From assembly GCF_051297175.1 (NCBI RefSeq), contig NZ_JBINNY010000001.1, positions 3,162,001 through 3,226,000 on the forward strand: 64,000 nucleotides of DNA. The letters are read 5' to 3'. The stretch comes from Dryocola sp051297175 (GTDB lineage Bacteria; Pseudomonadota; Gammaproteobacteria; Enterobacterales; Enterobacteriaceae). The notes beneath the pieces were generated by a model that was not told the origin of the DNA, ran no database searches, and saw nothing but the letters and a program-made list of their open reading frames with translations. Of this stretch, positions 1 to 7,332 are shown piece after piece. Both the position numbers and the translations under genes were made by a program. Positions within the stretch are counted from its first letter, which is position 1. Each line of letters begins with the position of its first letter.

Positions 1-324
1 GACGTACGCGACGGCAAAGCGCGTATCGAAGGCAAAGGCTGGGCGCTGTGGGGAATGGCGGGTGAAGGCGTACAAAGCGGGCAGGAAGGTACGGCGATTA
101 TTCGCGTGGAACGCGTGGTGCTGACCGATGCACCGGGCATGAGCGAAAACCAGCTGGAGCTGCCGCTGCTGACCAGCATGTATCTGGGCGACCGCTGGGA
201 GTATCTGTTCCGCACCTCGGGGGATGATTTCGTTATCCGCGCCTATGGGAAAGAGGTGCGGGATGCGCAGCACTGCTGGCTGGAGCTGCCCGCGCGGGCT
301 GTTTGGGTGTTTGGTAAATCGTAA
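1..324 (+). CDS. ABC transporter ATP-binding protein, C-terminal end (partial)
   Basis: The frame is open from the first base, so this is the 3' end of a gene that starts outside the window; the internal ATG at 55 is not a convincing start because coding-like sequence precedes it. The visible 107 residues contain no Walker motifs. Their beta-rich pattern, with a segment on GTAIIRVERVVLTD and a later MYLGDRWEYLFRTSG, resembles the TOBE domain that ends ATPases of the Fe3+/spermidine/putrescine ABC import family. Such a domain helps set substrate or regulatory specificity at the membrane. A strong terminator follows 9 bases after the stop. The assignment is inference from a C-terminal fragment; the substrate cannot be told. 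Confidence 0.5.
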   Translation, partial: DVRDGKARIEGKGWALWGMAGEGVQSGQEGTAIIRVERVVLTDAPGMSENQLELPLLTSMYLGDRWEYLFRTSGDDFVIRAYGKEVRDAQHCWLELPARAVWVFGKS

Positions 325-332
325 AAACGAAA

Positions 333-362
333 AAGCCCCAGCTTATTTCTAAGCTGGGGCTT
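333..362 (+). terminator. Rho-independent terminator after the ABC ATPase
   Basis: A perfect 13-bp inverted repeat (AAGCCCCAGCTTA / TAAGCTGGGGCTT) with a 4-base loop follows the stop codon. It lies between convergent genes and also closes the 3' side of the minus-strand tRNA, so it may stop transcription from both directions, although the U-tract is short. Confidence 0.8.
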
Positions 363-368
363 AAATGT

Positions 369-456
369 TGGCGGAAGCGCAGAGATTCGAACTCTGGAAC
401 CCTTTCGGGTCGCCGGTTTTCAAGACCGGTGCCTTCAACCGCTCGGCCACACTTCC
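369..456 (-). tRNA. serT: tRNA-Ser (anticodon UGA)
   Basis: The 88-nt minus-strand sequence runs from GGAAGTGTGGCCGAGCGGTT to an encoded CCA end. It has a seven-base acceptor stem, a long variable arm (GCGACCCGAAAGGGTT) typical of class II tRNAs, and a T-loop TTCGAAT. The anticodon TGA is at 420-422 on the minus strand and reads UCA-type serine codons. It matches what I remember of E. coli serT, and yccA lies nearby as in E. coli. Confidence 0.97.
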
Positions 457-517
457 AACGAGGCGAACTATAAACATACCCATACTTCATGTAAAGCACG
501 ATTTTGTTCGTTCGCCT

Positions 518-548
518 TAAAAACAGCCAATTTTGGTTTTTTTGGCTG
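518..548 (-). terminator. Possible terminator of the OppA-like gene
   Basis: On the minus strand, CAGCCAA and TTGGCTG pair across an 11-base A/C-rich loop and are followed by TTTTTA. The stem is short (7 bp) and the loop is long, so this is a weak candidate about 60 bases after the stop. Confidence 0.45.
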
Positions 549-607
549 AAACACCAACAATTTGATTAGTTTAACAACACTTCTACCTGTCTTTTTTCAC
601 CCGGCTG

Positions 608-2236
608 TTAGTGTTTTTTGATGTACATATCTTTGGTGTAGTAGAAACCGAGGTTGTTTGGGGCGTATCCACCAACATACGGTTTCACCAGCTGCGCGAT
701 GACATAGTGATAAACCGGGATGGCGGGGACGTCTTCCGCAAGCTGGTTTTCGGCCTGCTGATAAAATTTACCGCGCTCTTCGACGCTATCCGCTTTGGCG
801 GCGTTCTTTAACGCTTCGTCATATTTGGCATTGGTGTACTGCGAGGTGTTTTCGCTGTCGCCGGTGCGGAAGTTATTCAGGAAGGTCGCTGCATCATCGT
901 AATCTGCAATCCACGCGTAGCGCACGGCTTCGAAATTGCCGCTGTGCATGGTGTCGAGCATGGTTTTCCATTCCTGGTTTTGCAGCTTCGCCTCCACGCC
1001 CAGGTTTTTGCTCCACATTGAGCTTGCCGCGATGGCGATACGCTTGTGGTTTTCAGAGGTGTTGTACAAAAGATTGAATGACAGCGGGTGCGTGGCGTTA
1101 TAGCCCGCGGCTTCCAGCAGTTTTTTCGCCTCGGCTATGCGCTTCTCGTGGCTCCAGCTGGCGTAGTCAGGTGACTTTATTTCTACTCCACCAATCTTCT
1201 GCTGGCTGACGACCCAGGCCGGGATCTGCCCCTGCCCCAGCACTTTGTTGGCGATAATATCTTTATCCAGCGCCATATTCAGCGCCCTGCGCACCCTGGC
1301 ATCGTTAAACGGCGCTTTGGTGGTGTTGAATTCGTAATAGTAGGTGGCAAGCTTCGGCGTTACCTTTACCTGATCCGGAATCGATTTTTTCAGCGAAGCG
1401 AAGAGGTTTTGCGGCACAACGTAGACAATGTCGATTTCGCCTGCTTTGTAACGGTTGATATCTGCCGTTTCGGAGCTTATCGGCAGATAGGTGACTTTGT
1501 TGATGACGGTATGCGCGTCGTCCCAATACTGCCTGTTGCGCTCGCCGATAATTTTCTCGTTCACCACCCACTGCGCAATGGTGTACGGGCCGCTGCTGAC
1601 GAAGTTGCCCGGCTGGGTCCACTTTTCGCCGAATTTTTCAACGACATCTTTATCAATAGCCACCAGCGAAGGGTGGGCGAGCATGGCTAAAAACGCCGCC
1701 GTTGGCTGGGTTAGCGTAATTTGCAGGGTACTGTCGTCCAGCGCCTTCACGCCCAGGGCGTCCGCCGTTTTCGTTCCCTGCGCTATTTCAGCAGCGTTCA
1801 GGACATGCATGTTGCCGAGATAGCTTGCGTAAGGCGAGGCGGTTTTCGGATCGACGAGGCGCTGCCAGCTCCAGACCACGTCCTGCGCTTTTATCGGCTG
1901 GCCGTTCGACCACTTTATGCCGGGGCGCAGGTGGAACGTCCAGACGGTGCTGTCTTTCTCTTCCCATTTTTCGGCGAGGCGCGGTTCAATCGAACCATCG
2001 TTGCGTACGGCGACCAGGCCATCAAAAAAGTCGCTGATTAGCGTAAATTCGACATCGCTCTCAACCTTATGCGGGTCCAGCGACGCGGGTTCGCTGCCGT
2101 TGTTTCGCACCAGCTCCTGTTTTGCTGCAAGCTCGGTCCCTGCCGGAACGTTTGCTGCCCATGCGCCGCATGCCGCGCTGGCCATGCTGAGGGCAATAAA
2201 AGATTTGATCAGTTTGTTGTGGTTGGTTGCTTTCAT
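608..2236 (-). CDS. Periplasmic oligopeptide-binding protein, OppA paralogue
   Basis: 542 residues. It binds peptides in the periplasm for an ABC importer (SBP family 5). From the chosen ATG it has a signal peptide (MKATNHNKLIKSFIALSMAS, ending near CGAWA|ANVPAG). The mature part keeps long OppA hallmarks: LVRNNGSEPASLDPHK, WTFHLRPGIKWSNGQP, SASPYASYL-like and KFGEKWTQPGN motifs, and LLYNTSENHKRIAIAASS. An upstream in-frame ATG at 2308 would add 24 residues ahead of the signal peptide; ATG 2236 is preferred because AAGG lies 9 bases upstream and the signal peptide is then N-terminal. No permease or ATPase genes adjoin it, so it probably shares the Opp membrane complex or works alone. It is divergent from yccA. 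E. coli has no gene here. Confidence 0.9.
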   Translation of the reverse strand: MKATNHNKLIKSFIALSMASAACGAWAANVPAGTELAAKQELVRNNGSEPASLDPHKVESDVEFTLISDFFDGLVAVRNDGSIEPRLAEKWEEKDSTVWTFHLRPGIKWSNGQPIKAQDVVWSWQRLVDPKTASPYASYLGNMHVLNAAEIAQGTKTADALGVKALDDSTLQITLTQPTAAFLAMLAHPSLVAIDKDVVEKFGEKWTQPGNFVSSGPYTIAQWVVNEKIIGERNRQYWDDAHTVINKVTYLPISSETADINRYKAGEIDIVYVVPQNLFASLKKSIPDQVKVTPKLATYYYEFNTTKAPFNDARVRRALNMALDKDIIANKVLGQGQIPAWVVSQQKIGGVEIKSPDYASWSHEKRIAEAKKLLEAAGYNATHPLSFNLLYNTSENHKRIAIAASSMWSKNLGVEAKLQNQEWKTMLDTMHSGNFEAVRYAWIADYDDAATFLNNFRTGDSENTSQYTNAKYDEALKNAAKADSVEERGKFYQQAENQLAEDVPAIPVYHYVIAQLVKPYVGGYAPNNLGFYYTKDMYIKKH

Positions 2237-2449
2237 TAAACACGCCTTATTTGAGTTATTAATGACGGTACGGCTATCACTCTTAGTCAGGAACGTTTGA
2301 TAAGGCAATATTTTTCAGCCACCTATAAGCGAGAGATCTGGAACAATTTCTGAACGGTCAGCAGGTAAAGATGGGTAAAAAAGCTTTCGCGCAATAAAGG
2401 TGCCGCTTATTCTCCATCACCATCTATACCCTTAAGAGAGAGTCTCTGA

Positions 2450-3109
2450 ATGGAACGCATTGTTACCTCCGCACGTGACCGTTCGTCGCTGCTAAGCACC
2501 CATAAGGTGCTACGTAATACCTATTTTCTGCTCAGCCTGACGCTGGCGTTTTCGGCGATTGTGGCCACCGCCAGCACCGTGCTGATGCTGCCATCGCCAG
2601 GGCTGATTCTTACGCTGGTCGGGATGTACGGCCTGATGTTCCTGACCTACCGCCTGGCGAATAAGCCAACCGGCATTATCGCGGCCTTCGCCTTCACCGG
2701 CTTCCTGGGTTATATCCTTGGGCCAATGCTCAACGCCTATCTGTCTGCGGGCATGGGCGATGTGATTGGCATGGCGCTGGGCGGCACGGCGCTTGTGTTC
2801 TTCTGCTGTTCGGCCTACGTCCTGACCACCCGCAAAGACATGTCTTTCCTGGGCGGTATGCTGATGGCGGGCGTGGTCGTGGTGCTGGTGGGTATGGTGG
2901 CTAACATCTTCCTGCAGCTCCCGGCCCTACACCTGGCGATTAGCGCGGTGTTTATTCTGATCTCCTCCGGTGCCATTCTGTTTGAGACCAGCAATATCAT
3001 TCGCGGCGGTGAGACTAACTACATTCGCGCAACGGTGAGCCTGTACGTTTCTCTGTACAATATCTTCATCAGCCTGCTCAGCATCCTTGGGTTTGCTAGC
3101 CGCGATTAA
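2450..3109 (+). CDS. yccA: Inner-membrane BAX-inhibitor-1 family protein YccA
   Basis: 219 residues with about seven hydrophobic segments (for example FLLSLTLAFSAIVATASTVL and the C-terminal YVSLYNIFISLLSILGFASRD) and a charged N-terminus. In E. coli YccA is a substrate and modulator of the FtsH membrane protease, and can protect SecY when translocons jam. The length and the UPF0005/BI-1 signature match the E. coli protein. The start has GAGAGAG about ten bases upstream. It is monocistronic, closed by a terminator, and divergent from the OppA paralogue. Confidence 0.97.
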   Translation: MERIVTSARDRSSLLSTHKVLRNTYFLLSLTLAFSAIVATASTVLMLPSPGLILTLVGMYGLMFLTYRLANKPTGIIAAFAFTGFLGYILGPMLNAYLSAGMGDVIGMALGGTALVFFCCSAYVLTTRKDMSFLGGMLMAGVVVVLVGMVANIFLQLPALHLAISAVFILISSGAILFETSNIIRGGETNYIRATVSLYVSLYNIFISLLSILGFASRD

Positions 3110-3130
3110 CGGTCACCCTCTTCTATTCTC

Positions 3131-3158
3131 AGCCTCGCTTATGCGGGGCTTTGTTTTT
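3131..3158 (+). terminator. Rho-independent terminator of yccA
   Basis: AGCCTCGC and GCGGGGCT form an 8-bp stem (one G-U pair) with a TTAT loop, followed by TTGTTTTTT. Confidence 0.85.
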
Positions 3159-3214
3159 TCTGGCGGAGCAAATTTGTTACACTGCCCACAGTTTGATTAA
3201 GGTTGCGGATTGCT

Positions 3215-3544
3215 ATGCTGACGTTTGAAGGTAAAGAGATTGAAACCGATGCCGACGGGTATCTGAAAAACAGCGCGGAGTGGAGTGAACCTCTCGCAGT
3301 CGTGATTGCAGAACGCGAAGGGATTACCCTCGCCGTTGAGCATTGGGAAGTGGTTCGTTTCGTGCGTGAGTTCTATCTGGAGTTCAACACCTCCCCGGCT
3401 ATCCGAATGCTGGTGAAGGCCATGGCGAATAAATTCGGCGAAGAGAAAGGCAACAGCCGTTATTTATATCGTCTTTTCCCGAAAGGCCCGGCAAAGCAGG
3501 CGACAAAAATCGCCGGCCTGCCAAAACCGGTGAAGTGCATTTAG
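3215..3544 (+). CDS. tusE: Sulfur relay protein TusE
   Basis: 109 residues, DsrC family. TusE takes sulfur from TusBCD and passes it with MnmA to U34 of tRNAs for 2-thiolation. The active cysteine is the penultimate residue (ending PKPVKCI), as in E. coli TusE Cys108, and the conserved KAMANKFGEEKGNSRYLYRL helix region is intact. The ATG at 3215 is used because it gives the family length; a TTG four codons upstream is not needed. The stop overlaps the stop of convergent acyP. Confidence 0.96.
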   Translation: MLTFEGKEIETDADGYLKNSAEWSEPLAVVIAEREGITLAVEHWEVVRFVREFYLEFNTSPAIRMLVKAMANKFGEEKGNSRYLYRLFPKGPAKQATKIAGLPKPVKCI

Positions 3545-3822
3545 TAGCGGATGCCGAAGTTGGTCCACTCTCTGTCAGGTTGATGGGGTTCAGTCAGAAC
3601 TTTGTCGACCCTGGCACTGCGCGGGCCTCCTGCTTTTAGCCATTCGACAAGCTGTTCCACCGCCGCAGCCTCACCGCAGGCCAGCACCTCAACGCTGCCG
3701 TCATCCATATTGCGAGCGTAGCCGTTAAGTCCAAGCTTTTGCGCCTCGCGCTGGGTGCTGTAGCGAAAACCCACGCCCTGAACCATGCCGTGCACCCAGG
3801 CAAGCGTACATACTGAAGCCAT
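3541..3822 (-). CDS. yccX: Acylphosphatase
   Basis: 93 residues. It hydrolyses the carboxyl-phosphate bond of acylphosphates in the cytosol. The signature GMVQGVGFRYS holds the phosphate-binding loop with Arg20, and the second motif YARNMDDGSVEV holds catalytic Asn38. Cys5 and Cys49 are both present, matching the disulfide pair described for the E. coli enzyme. Stop codons of this gene and tusE overlap by four bases (3541-3544), so the genes converge without a terminator between them. Also called acyP. Confidence 0.96.
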   Translation of the reverse strand: MASVCTLAWVHGMVQGVGFRYSTQREAQKLGLNGYARNMDDGSVEVLACGEAAAVEQLVEWLKAGGPRSARVDKVLTEPHQPDREWTNFGIRY

Positions 3823-3912
3823 AACTTCCTCCGTTTCGGGTTCTTGCGTTGCATTTCCCGGAGCTAACCCGGAAAATGACGCCCAATTCTTAGCAAAACA
3901 GCCTATTAATAT

Positions 3913-5103
3913 ATGACCGTACGTTTAGTGTTAACCAAAGGGCGCGAAAAATCTTTATTGCGCCGCCATCCGTGGGTATTTTCTGGCGCCGTTGCGCGCG
4001 TGGAAGGCAAGGCCAACTCCGGTGAAACGATTGATGTCGTTGACAGCCAGGGCAAGTGGATAGCCCGCGCAGCCTATTCGCCTTCGTCGCAAATCCGCGC
4101 CCGCGTCTGGACCTTCGATGCCGATGAAAGCGTCGACATCGCCTTTTTCGCGCGTCGCCTGAAGCAGGCCCAGCAGTGGCGCGAATGGCTCGCTAAGCGT
4201 GATGGGCTGGACAGCTACCGCCTGATTGCCGGCGAGTCCGACGGCATGCCTGGCATCACTATCGACCGCTTCGGTAATTTCCTGGTGCTCCAGCTACTTT
4301 CTGCCGGTGCGGAATACCAGCGTCCTGCCCTGGTTGCCGCGCTGCAGGAACTGTACCCGGAATGCGCCATCTACGATCGTTCTGACGTTGCCGTGCGCAA
4401 AAAAGAAGGCCTGGAGCTGACTCAGGGCCCGGTAAGCGGCGAACTGCCGCCGGACCTGCTGCCGATTGAAGAACACGGCATGAAGCTGCTCGTCGATATC
4501 AAAGGCGGGCACAAAACGGGCTACTACCTCGACCAACGCGATAGCCGCTTCGCCACCCGCCAGTACGTTAAAGACAAACGCGTGCTGAACTGCTTCTCCT
4601 ACACCGGCGGGTTTGCCGTCTCGGCGCTGATGGGCGGCTGCAGCCAGGTGGTGAGCGTTGATACCTCGCAGGACGCGCTTGATGTGGCGAAGCAAAACGT
4701 CGAACTTAACAAGCTGGACCTCAGCAAGGCCGAATTCCTGCGCGACGATGTGTTCAAGCTGCTGCGCAAGTACCGCGACCAGGGCGAAAAATTCGACGTG
4801 ATCGTAATGGATCCGCCCAAATTCGTTGAGAATAAAAACCAGCTTATGGGCGCGTGTCGCGGCTACAAGGACATCAACATGCTGGCAATCCAGCTGCTGA
4901 ACCCGGGCGGCATCCTGATGACCTTCTCCTGCTCAGGGCTGATGACAACCGAGCTATTCCAGAAAATCATTGCCGACGCCGCCGTAGATGCCGGTCGTGA
5001 TGTACAATTTATAGAGCAGTTCCGTCAGGCGGCCGATCACCCGGTGATCGCAACCTATCCGGAAGGTCTGTATCTGAAAGGGTTTGCCTGTCGCGTCATG
5101 TAG
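3913..5103 (+). CDS. rlmI: 23S rRNA m5C1962 methyltransferase RlmI
   Basis: 396 residues, same length as E. coli RlmI. It methylates C5 of C1962 of 23S rRNA using SAM. An N-terminal PUA domain (RLVLTKGREKSLLRRHPWVF) is followed by a Rossmann methyltransferase with the SAM motif VLNCFSYTGGFAVSAL near residues 220-235, the acidic VSVDTSQDAL, the catalytic-type VIVMDPPKFVENK and FSCSGLM with a conserved cysteine. It diverges from acyP and is followed 60 bases later by hspQ on the same strand. Confidence 0.97.
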   Translation: MTVRLVLTKGREKSLLRRHPWVFSGAVARVEGKANSGETIDVVDSQGKWIARAAYSPSSQIRARVWTFDADESVDIAFFARRLKQAQQWREWLAKRDGLDSYRLIAGESDGMPGITIDRFGNFLVLQLLSAGAEYQRPALVAALQELYPECAIYDRSDVAVRKKEGLELTQGPVSGELPPDLLPIEEHGMKLLVDIKGGHKTGYYLDQRDSRFATRQYVKDKRVLNCFSYTGGFAVSALMGGCSQVVSVDTSQDALDVAKQNVELNKLDLSKAEFLRDDVFKLLRKYRDQGEKFDVIVMDPPKFVENKNQLMGACRGYKDINMLAIQLLNPGGILMTFSCSGLMTTELFQKIIADAAVDAGRDVQFIEQFRQAADHPVIATYPEGLYLKGFACRVM

Positions 5104-5163
5104 GTTGAAAACTGGAAAATTGCCCACATCTCTGTGCAAAGCAATATTTCCCGGGAGGTGACT

Positions 5164-5481
5164 ATGATTGCCAGCAAATTCGGAATTGGTCAGCAGGTGC
5201 GCCATTCATTGCTGGGATATTTAGGGGTAGTAGTCGACATTGACCCCGAGTATTCCCTGGATGAACCGGCGGATGATGAAATGGCCGACAATGACGCTTT
5301 GCGTACCGCGCCCTGGTATCACGTGGTGATGGAAGATGACGATGGCCAGGCCGTGCATACCTATCTTGCTGAGGCCCAACTGAGCTGGGAGTCGCAGGAC
5401 GAGCACCCTGAACAGCCTTCGATGGACGAACTGGCTGCCTCCATTCGGCAACAGCTTCAGGCACCTCGCCTGCGTAATTGA
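5164..5481 (+). CDS. hspQ: Heat-shock protein HspQ
   Basis: 105 residues. HspQ binds hemimethylated oriC DNA in vitro, and is described as a specificity-enhancing factor for Lon that promotes decay of mutant DnaA. The start is ATG 5164, giving MIASKFGIGQQVRHS; a strong GGGAGG Shine-Dalgarno lies 6 bases upstream, whereas the in-frame ATG 30 bases earlier lacks one. Body motifs GYLGVVVDIDPEYSLDEP, PWYHVVMEDDDGQ and the ending QLQAPRLRN match the family. A terminator follows after 2 bases. Confidence 0.96.
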   Translation: MIASKFGIGQQVRHSLLGYLGVVVDIDPEYSLDEPADDEMADNDALRTAPWYHVVMEDDDGQAVHTYLAEAQLSWESQDEHPEQPSMDELAASIRQQLQAPRLRN

Positions 5482-5483
5482 CA

Positions 5484-5507
5484 AAAACCCCGCAGGCGCG
5501 GGGTTTT
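5484..5507. terminator. Bidirectional terminator between hspQ and yccU
   Basis: AAAACCCCGC / GCGGGGTTTT forms a 10-bp stem with a 4-base loop (AGGC). It is A-rich on one flank and T-rich on the other, so it can serve both hspQ and convergent yccU, whose stop is two bases away. Confidence 0.9.
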
Positions 5508-5508
5508 C

Positions 5509-5922
5509 TTATTTAGCAAGCCCGAGCCGCGGGATTTCAATCGCCGGGCAACGGTCCATCACCACTTTTAAACCCGCGTCCTGCGCCAGCACCGCCGCCT
5601 GTTCGTTGATCACGCCAAGCTGCATCCACAGCGTTTTCGCGCCGATAGCGATGGCGTCTTTGGCTACGTCCCACGCCGCCTCGGAATTACGAAATACGTC
5701 CACCATATCCACCTTCTTCGGGATTTCCGTAAGGCTGCCGTAGCCCTGCTGCCCTAACAGCGTTTTGCCCGCCACCTTCGGTGAAACGGGGATCACCTCG
5801 TAGCCCTGTTTTAAAAGATAATCCATCACACGATAGCTCGGGCGGTCGGGTTTATCGCTCGCCCCCACCAGCGCGATGGTATGGGTATTCTTTAAAATAC
5901 TGGCGATATCTGGCTGATTCAT
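5509..5922 (-). CDS. yccU: CoA-binding protein YccU
   Basis: 137 residues, CoA-binding (Rossmann, succinyl-CoA-synthetase-like) domain family. The nucleotide-type motif IALVGASDKPDRPSYRV near the N-terminus, GYEVIPVSPKVAGKTLLGQ, and the ending DRCPAIEIPRLGLAK are all as in E. coli YccU. No biochemical role is established. The start ATG 5922 has GGAG 7 bases upstream and matches the family N-terminus; a longer in-frame start at 5964 would add 14 unconserved residues. Confidence 0.93.
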   Translation of the reverse strand: MNQPDIASILKNTHTIALVGASDKPDRPSYRVMDYLLKQGYEVIPVSPKVAGKTLLGQQGYGSLTEIPKKVDMVDVFRNSEAAWDVAKDAIAIGAKTLWMQLGVINEQAAVLAQDAGLKVVMDRCPAIEIPRLGLAK

Positions 5923-6047
5923 GGCGCTCTCCGGCTGAATGAAGTTCCCAAAAGTGTATGTCAAACGTTACTCACTCACCATCTTTCCCATACAGATGTA
6001 TGAGAGCAAAACTTGAGAATATGTCTATATGTTAATGAGGCGACATT

Positions 6048-6095
6048 ATGAAAAGTTTTGATACATTCAGGAACGGCTACTGCGGGGCGTACTGA
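6048..6095 (+). other. Possible 15-codon leader ORF upstream of yccT
   Basis: ATG 6048 opens a 15-codon frame (MKSFDTFRNGYCGAY) with GAGG placed 7 bases upstream, a better ribosome site than that of yccT itself. Its TGA (6093-6095) overlaps an ATG at 6095 in the yccT frame and stops 14 bases before the GTG I favour for yccT. This arrangement could couple translation of the two. It may also be chance; no homologue is recognised. Confidence 0.35.
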
Positions 6096-6109
6096 TGCGG
6101 GAGAAATGC

Positions 6110-6775
6110 GTGAAAATAGAGCCTTGTCTGCTCCTCTGCTGTGCCCTGTTCCTACCTTGTTCCGCGTGGGCGACGACTCTGCGGCTGTCAACGGATGTTG
6201 ATTTGCTGGTGCTCGACGGTAAAAAAGTTTCCAGCTCGCTCTTAAAAGGTGCGGACAGCCTCGAGCTGGATAACGGCCCGCATCAGATAGTTTTTCGTAT
6301 CGAAAAGAACGTGCGGGCAAACGTGCGCGAGCAGCGGCTTTATATTTCCGCACCGCTGGTCGTAAGCTTTGATACCAAAGAAATCAGCCAGGTTAATTTT
6401 AGCCTTCCGCGTATCGAAAATGAAAAAGAGAGCGAGGTTTTCGACGAAGCTCCTCACCTGCAGCTCCTCGACGGCAGCGCGGTGAGCATTCCCCTTAAGC
6501 TTGACGTGCTTGATATCAGAACCACGCCGCAGGGCATTGATTATGAAAATGATACACAGCGCTACAACAAAGCGGGAAAAGCGGCGTCGATGCCGCAGTT
6601 TACGATTATGATGGCCGATGATAGCGCTCTGCTCTCAAGAACCTCTGAGCTTGATCCCCCCGTGCGCCCTTCCGAAACGCTTACCGAACAGCGGCTGAAA
6701 TACTGGTTTATACAGGCAGACAAAACGACGCGGGAACGCTTTTTACAGTGGGTAAAAGACCATCCATCGCCATAA
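6110..6775 (+). CDS. yccT: Periplasmic DUF2057 protein YccT (CsgI)
   Basis: 221 residues from a GTG start. E. coli YccT has been reported to restrain curli subunit (CsgA) assembly outside the inner membrane and renamed CsgI. A signal peptide VKIEPCLLLCCALFLPCSAWA precedes the family start TTLRLSTDVDLLVLDGKKVS, followed by LDNGPHQIVFRIEKN and a C-terminal TEQRLKYWFIQADKTTRERF. GTG 6110 gives the family length (E. coli 220) and has GGGAG about 7 bases upstream; ATG 6095 would add five residues. It is less conserved than its neighbours. It is divergent from yccU. Confidence 0.9.
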   Translation: MKIEPCLLLCCALFLPCSAWATTLRLSTDVDLLVLDGKKVSSSLLKGADSLELDNGPHQIVFRIEKNVRANVREQRLYISAPLVVSFDTKEISQVNFSLPRIENEKESEVFDEAPHLQLLDGSAVSIPLKLDVLDIRTTPQGIDYENDTQRYNKAGKAASMPQFTIMMADDSALLSRTSELDPPVRPSETLTEQRLKYWFIQADKTTRERFLQWVKDHPSP

Positions 6776-6873
6776 TCATCGACTCTTTAAGCGCATTTTT
6801 TTGATTGCCTTCTCTTGCAGCAACAGTGGCTTCCAGTAAGCTGTAGCCCACGCTCACCAATCAGGATTTCCCC

Positions 6874-7332
6874 ATGGAATTAACGACCCGCAAGCTTGCG
6901 GCTAACAAACATATTGCGCTGGTCGCCCACGATCACTGCAAAGAGGCATTGCTGAAATGGGTAGAACGCCATAAGGCGTCGCTGGCGCATCACGTGCTCT
7001 ACGCCACTGGCACCACGGGTAATCTGATCCAACGCGCCAGCAGGCTGGACGTTAACGCGATGCTGAGCGGCCCGATGGGCGGCGACCAGCAGGTTGGCGC
7101 GTTGATTTCAGAAGGGAAAATTGACGTGCTGATCTTCTTCTGGGACCCGCTAAACGCCGTGCCGCACGATCCCGATGTTAAAGCGCTGCTGCGTCTTGCC
7201 ACGGTATGGAATATTCCCGTTGCCACCAATTTATCCACGGCGGATTTCATTATTCAGTCGCCGGGCTTCAATCAGGATGTGGAAATCCTCATCCCGGATT
7301 ATCAACGCTACCTGGCTGACAGGCTGAAATAA
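6874..7332 (+). CDS. mgsA: Methylglyoxal synthase
   Basis: 152 residues, family length. It converts dihydroxyacetone phosphate to methylglyoxal plus phosphate, a bypass of lower glycolysis under phosphate limitation. Visible active-site elements are the N-terminal IALVAHDHCK, the TGTTGNLI phosphate loop, and SGPMGGDQQVGA with the catalytic aspartate (Asp71 in E. coli), followed by FFWDPLNAVPHDPD. Its TAA abuts the stop of convergent helD with no intergenic base, so no separate terminator lies between them. Confidence 0.98.
   Translation: MELTTRKLAANKHIALVAHDHCKEALLKWVERHKASLAHHVLYATGTTGNLIQRASRLDVNAMLSGPMGGDQQVGALISEGKIDVLIFFWDPLNAVPHDPDVKALLRLATVWNIPVATNLSTADFIIQSPGFNQDVEILIPDYQRYLADRLK

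Noticed and set aside
1..456. Integrated element ending at the serT 3' end
   Set aside because: No integrase gene, no direct repeat of the tRNA 3' end and no mobile-element feature was seen nearby.
6095..6109. ATG 6095 as the start of yccT
   Set aside because: It would lengthen the signal peptide with charged residues beyond the family length; GTG 6110 fits better, though the ATG is not excluded.
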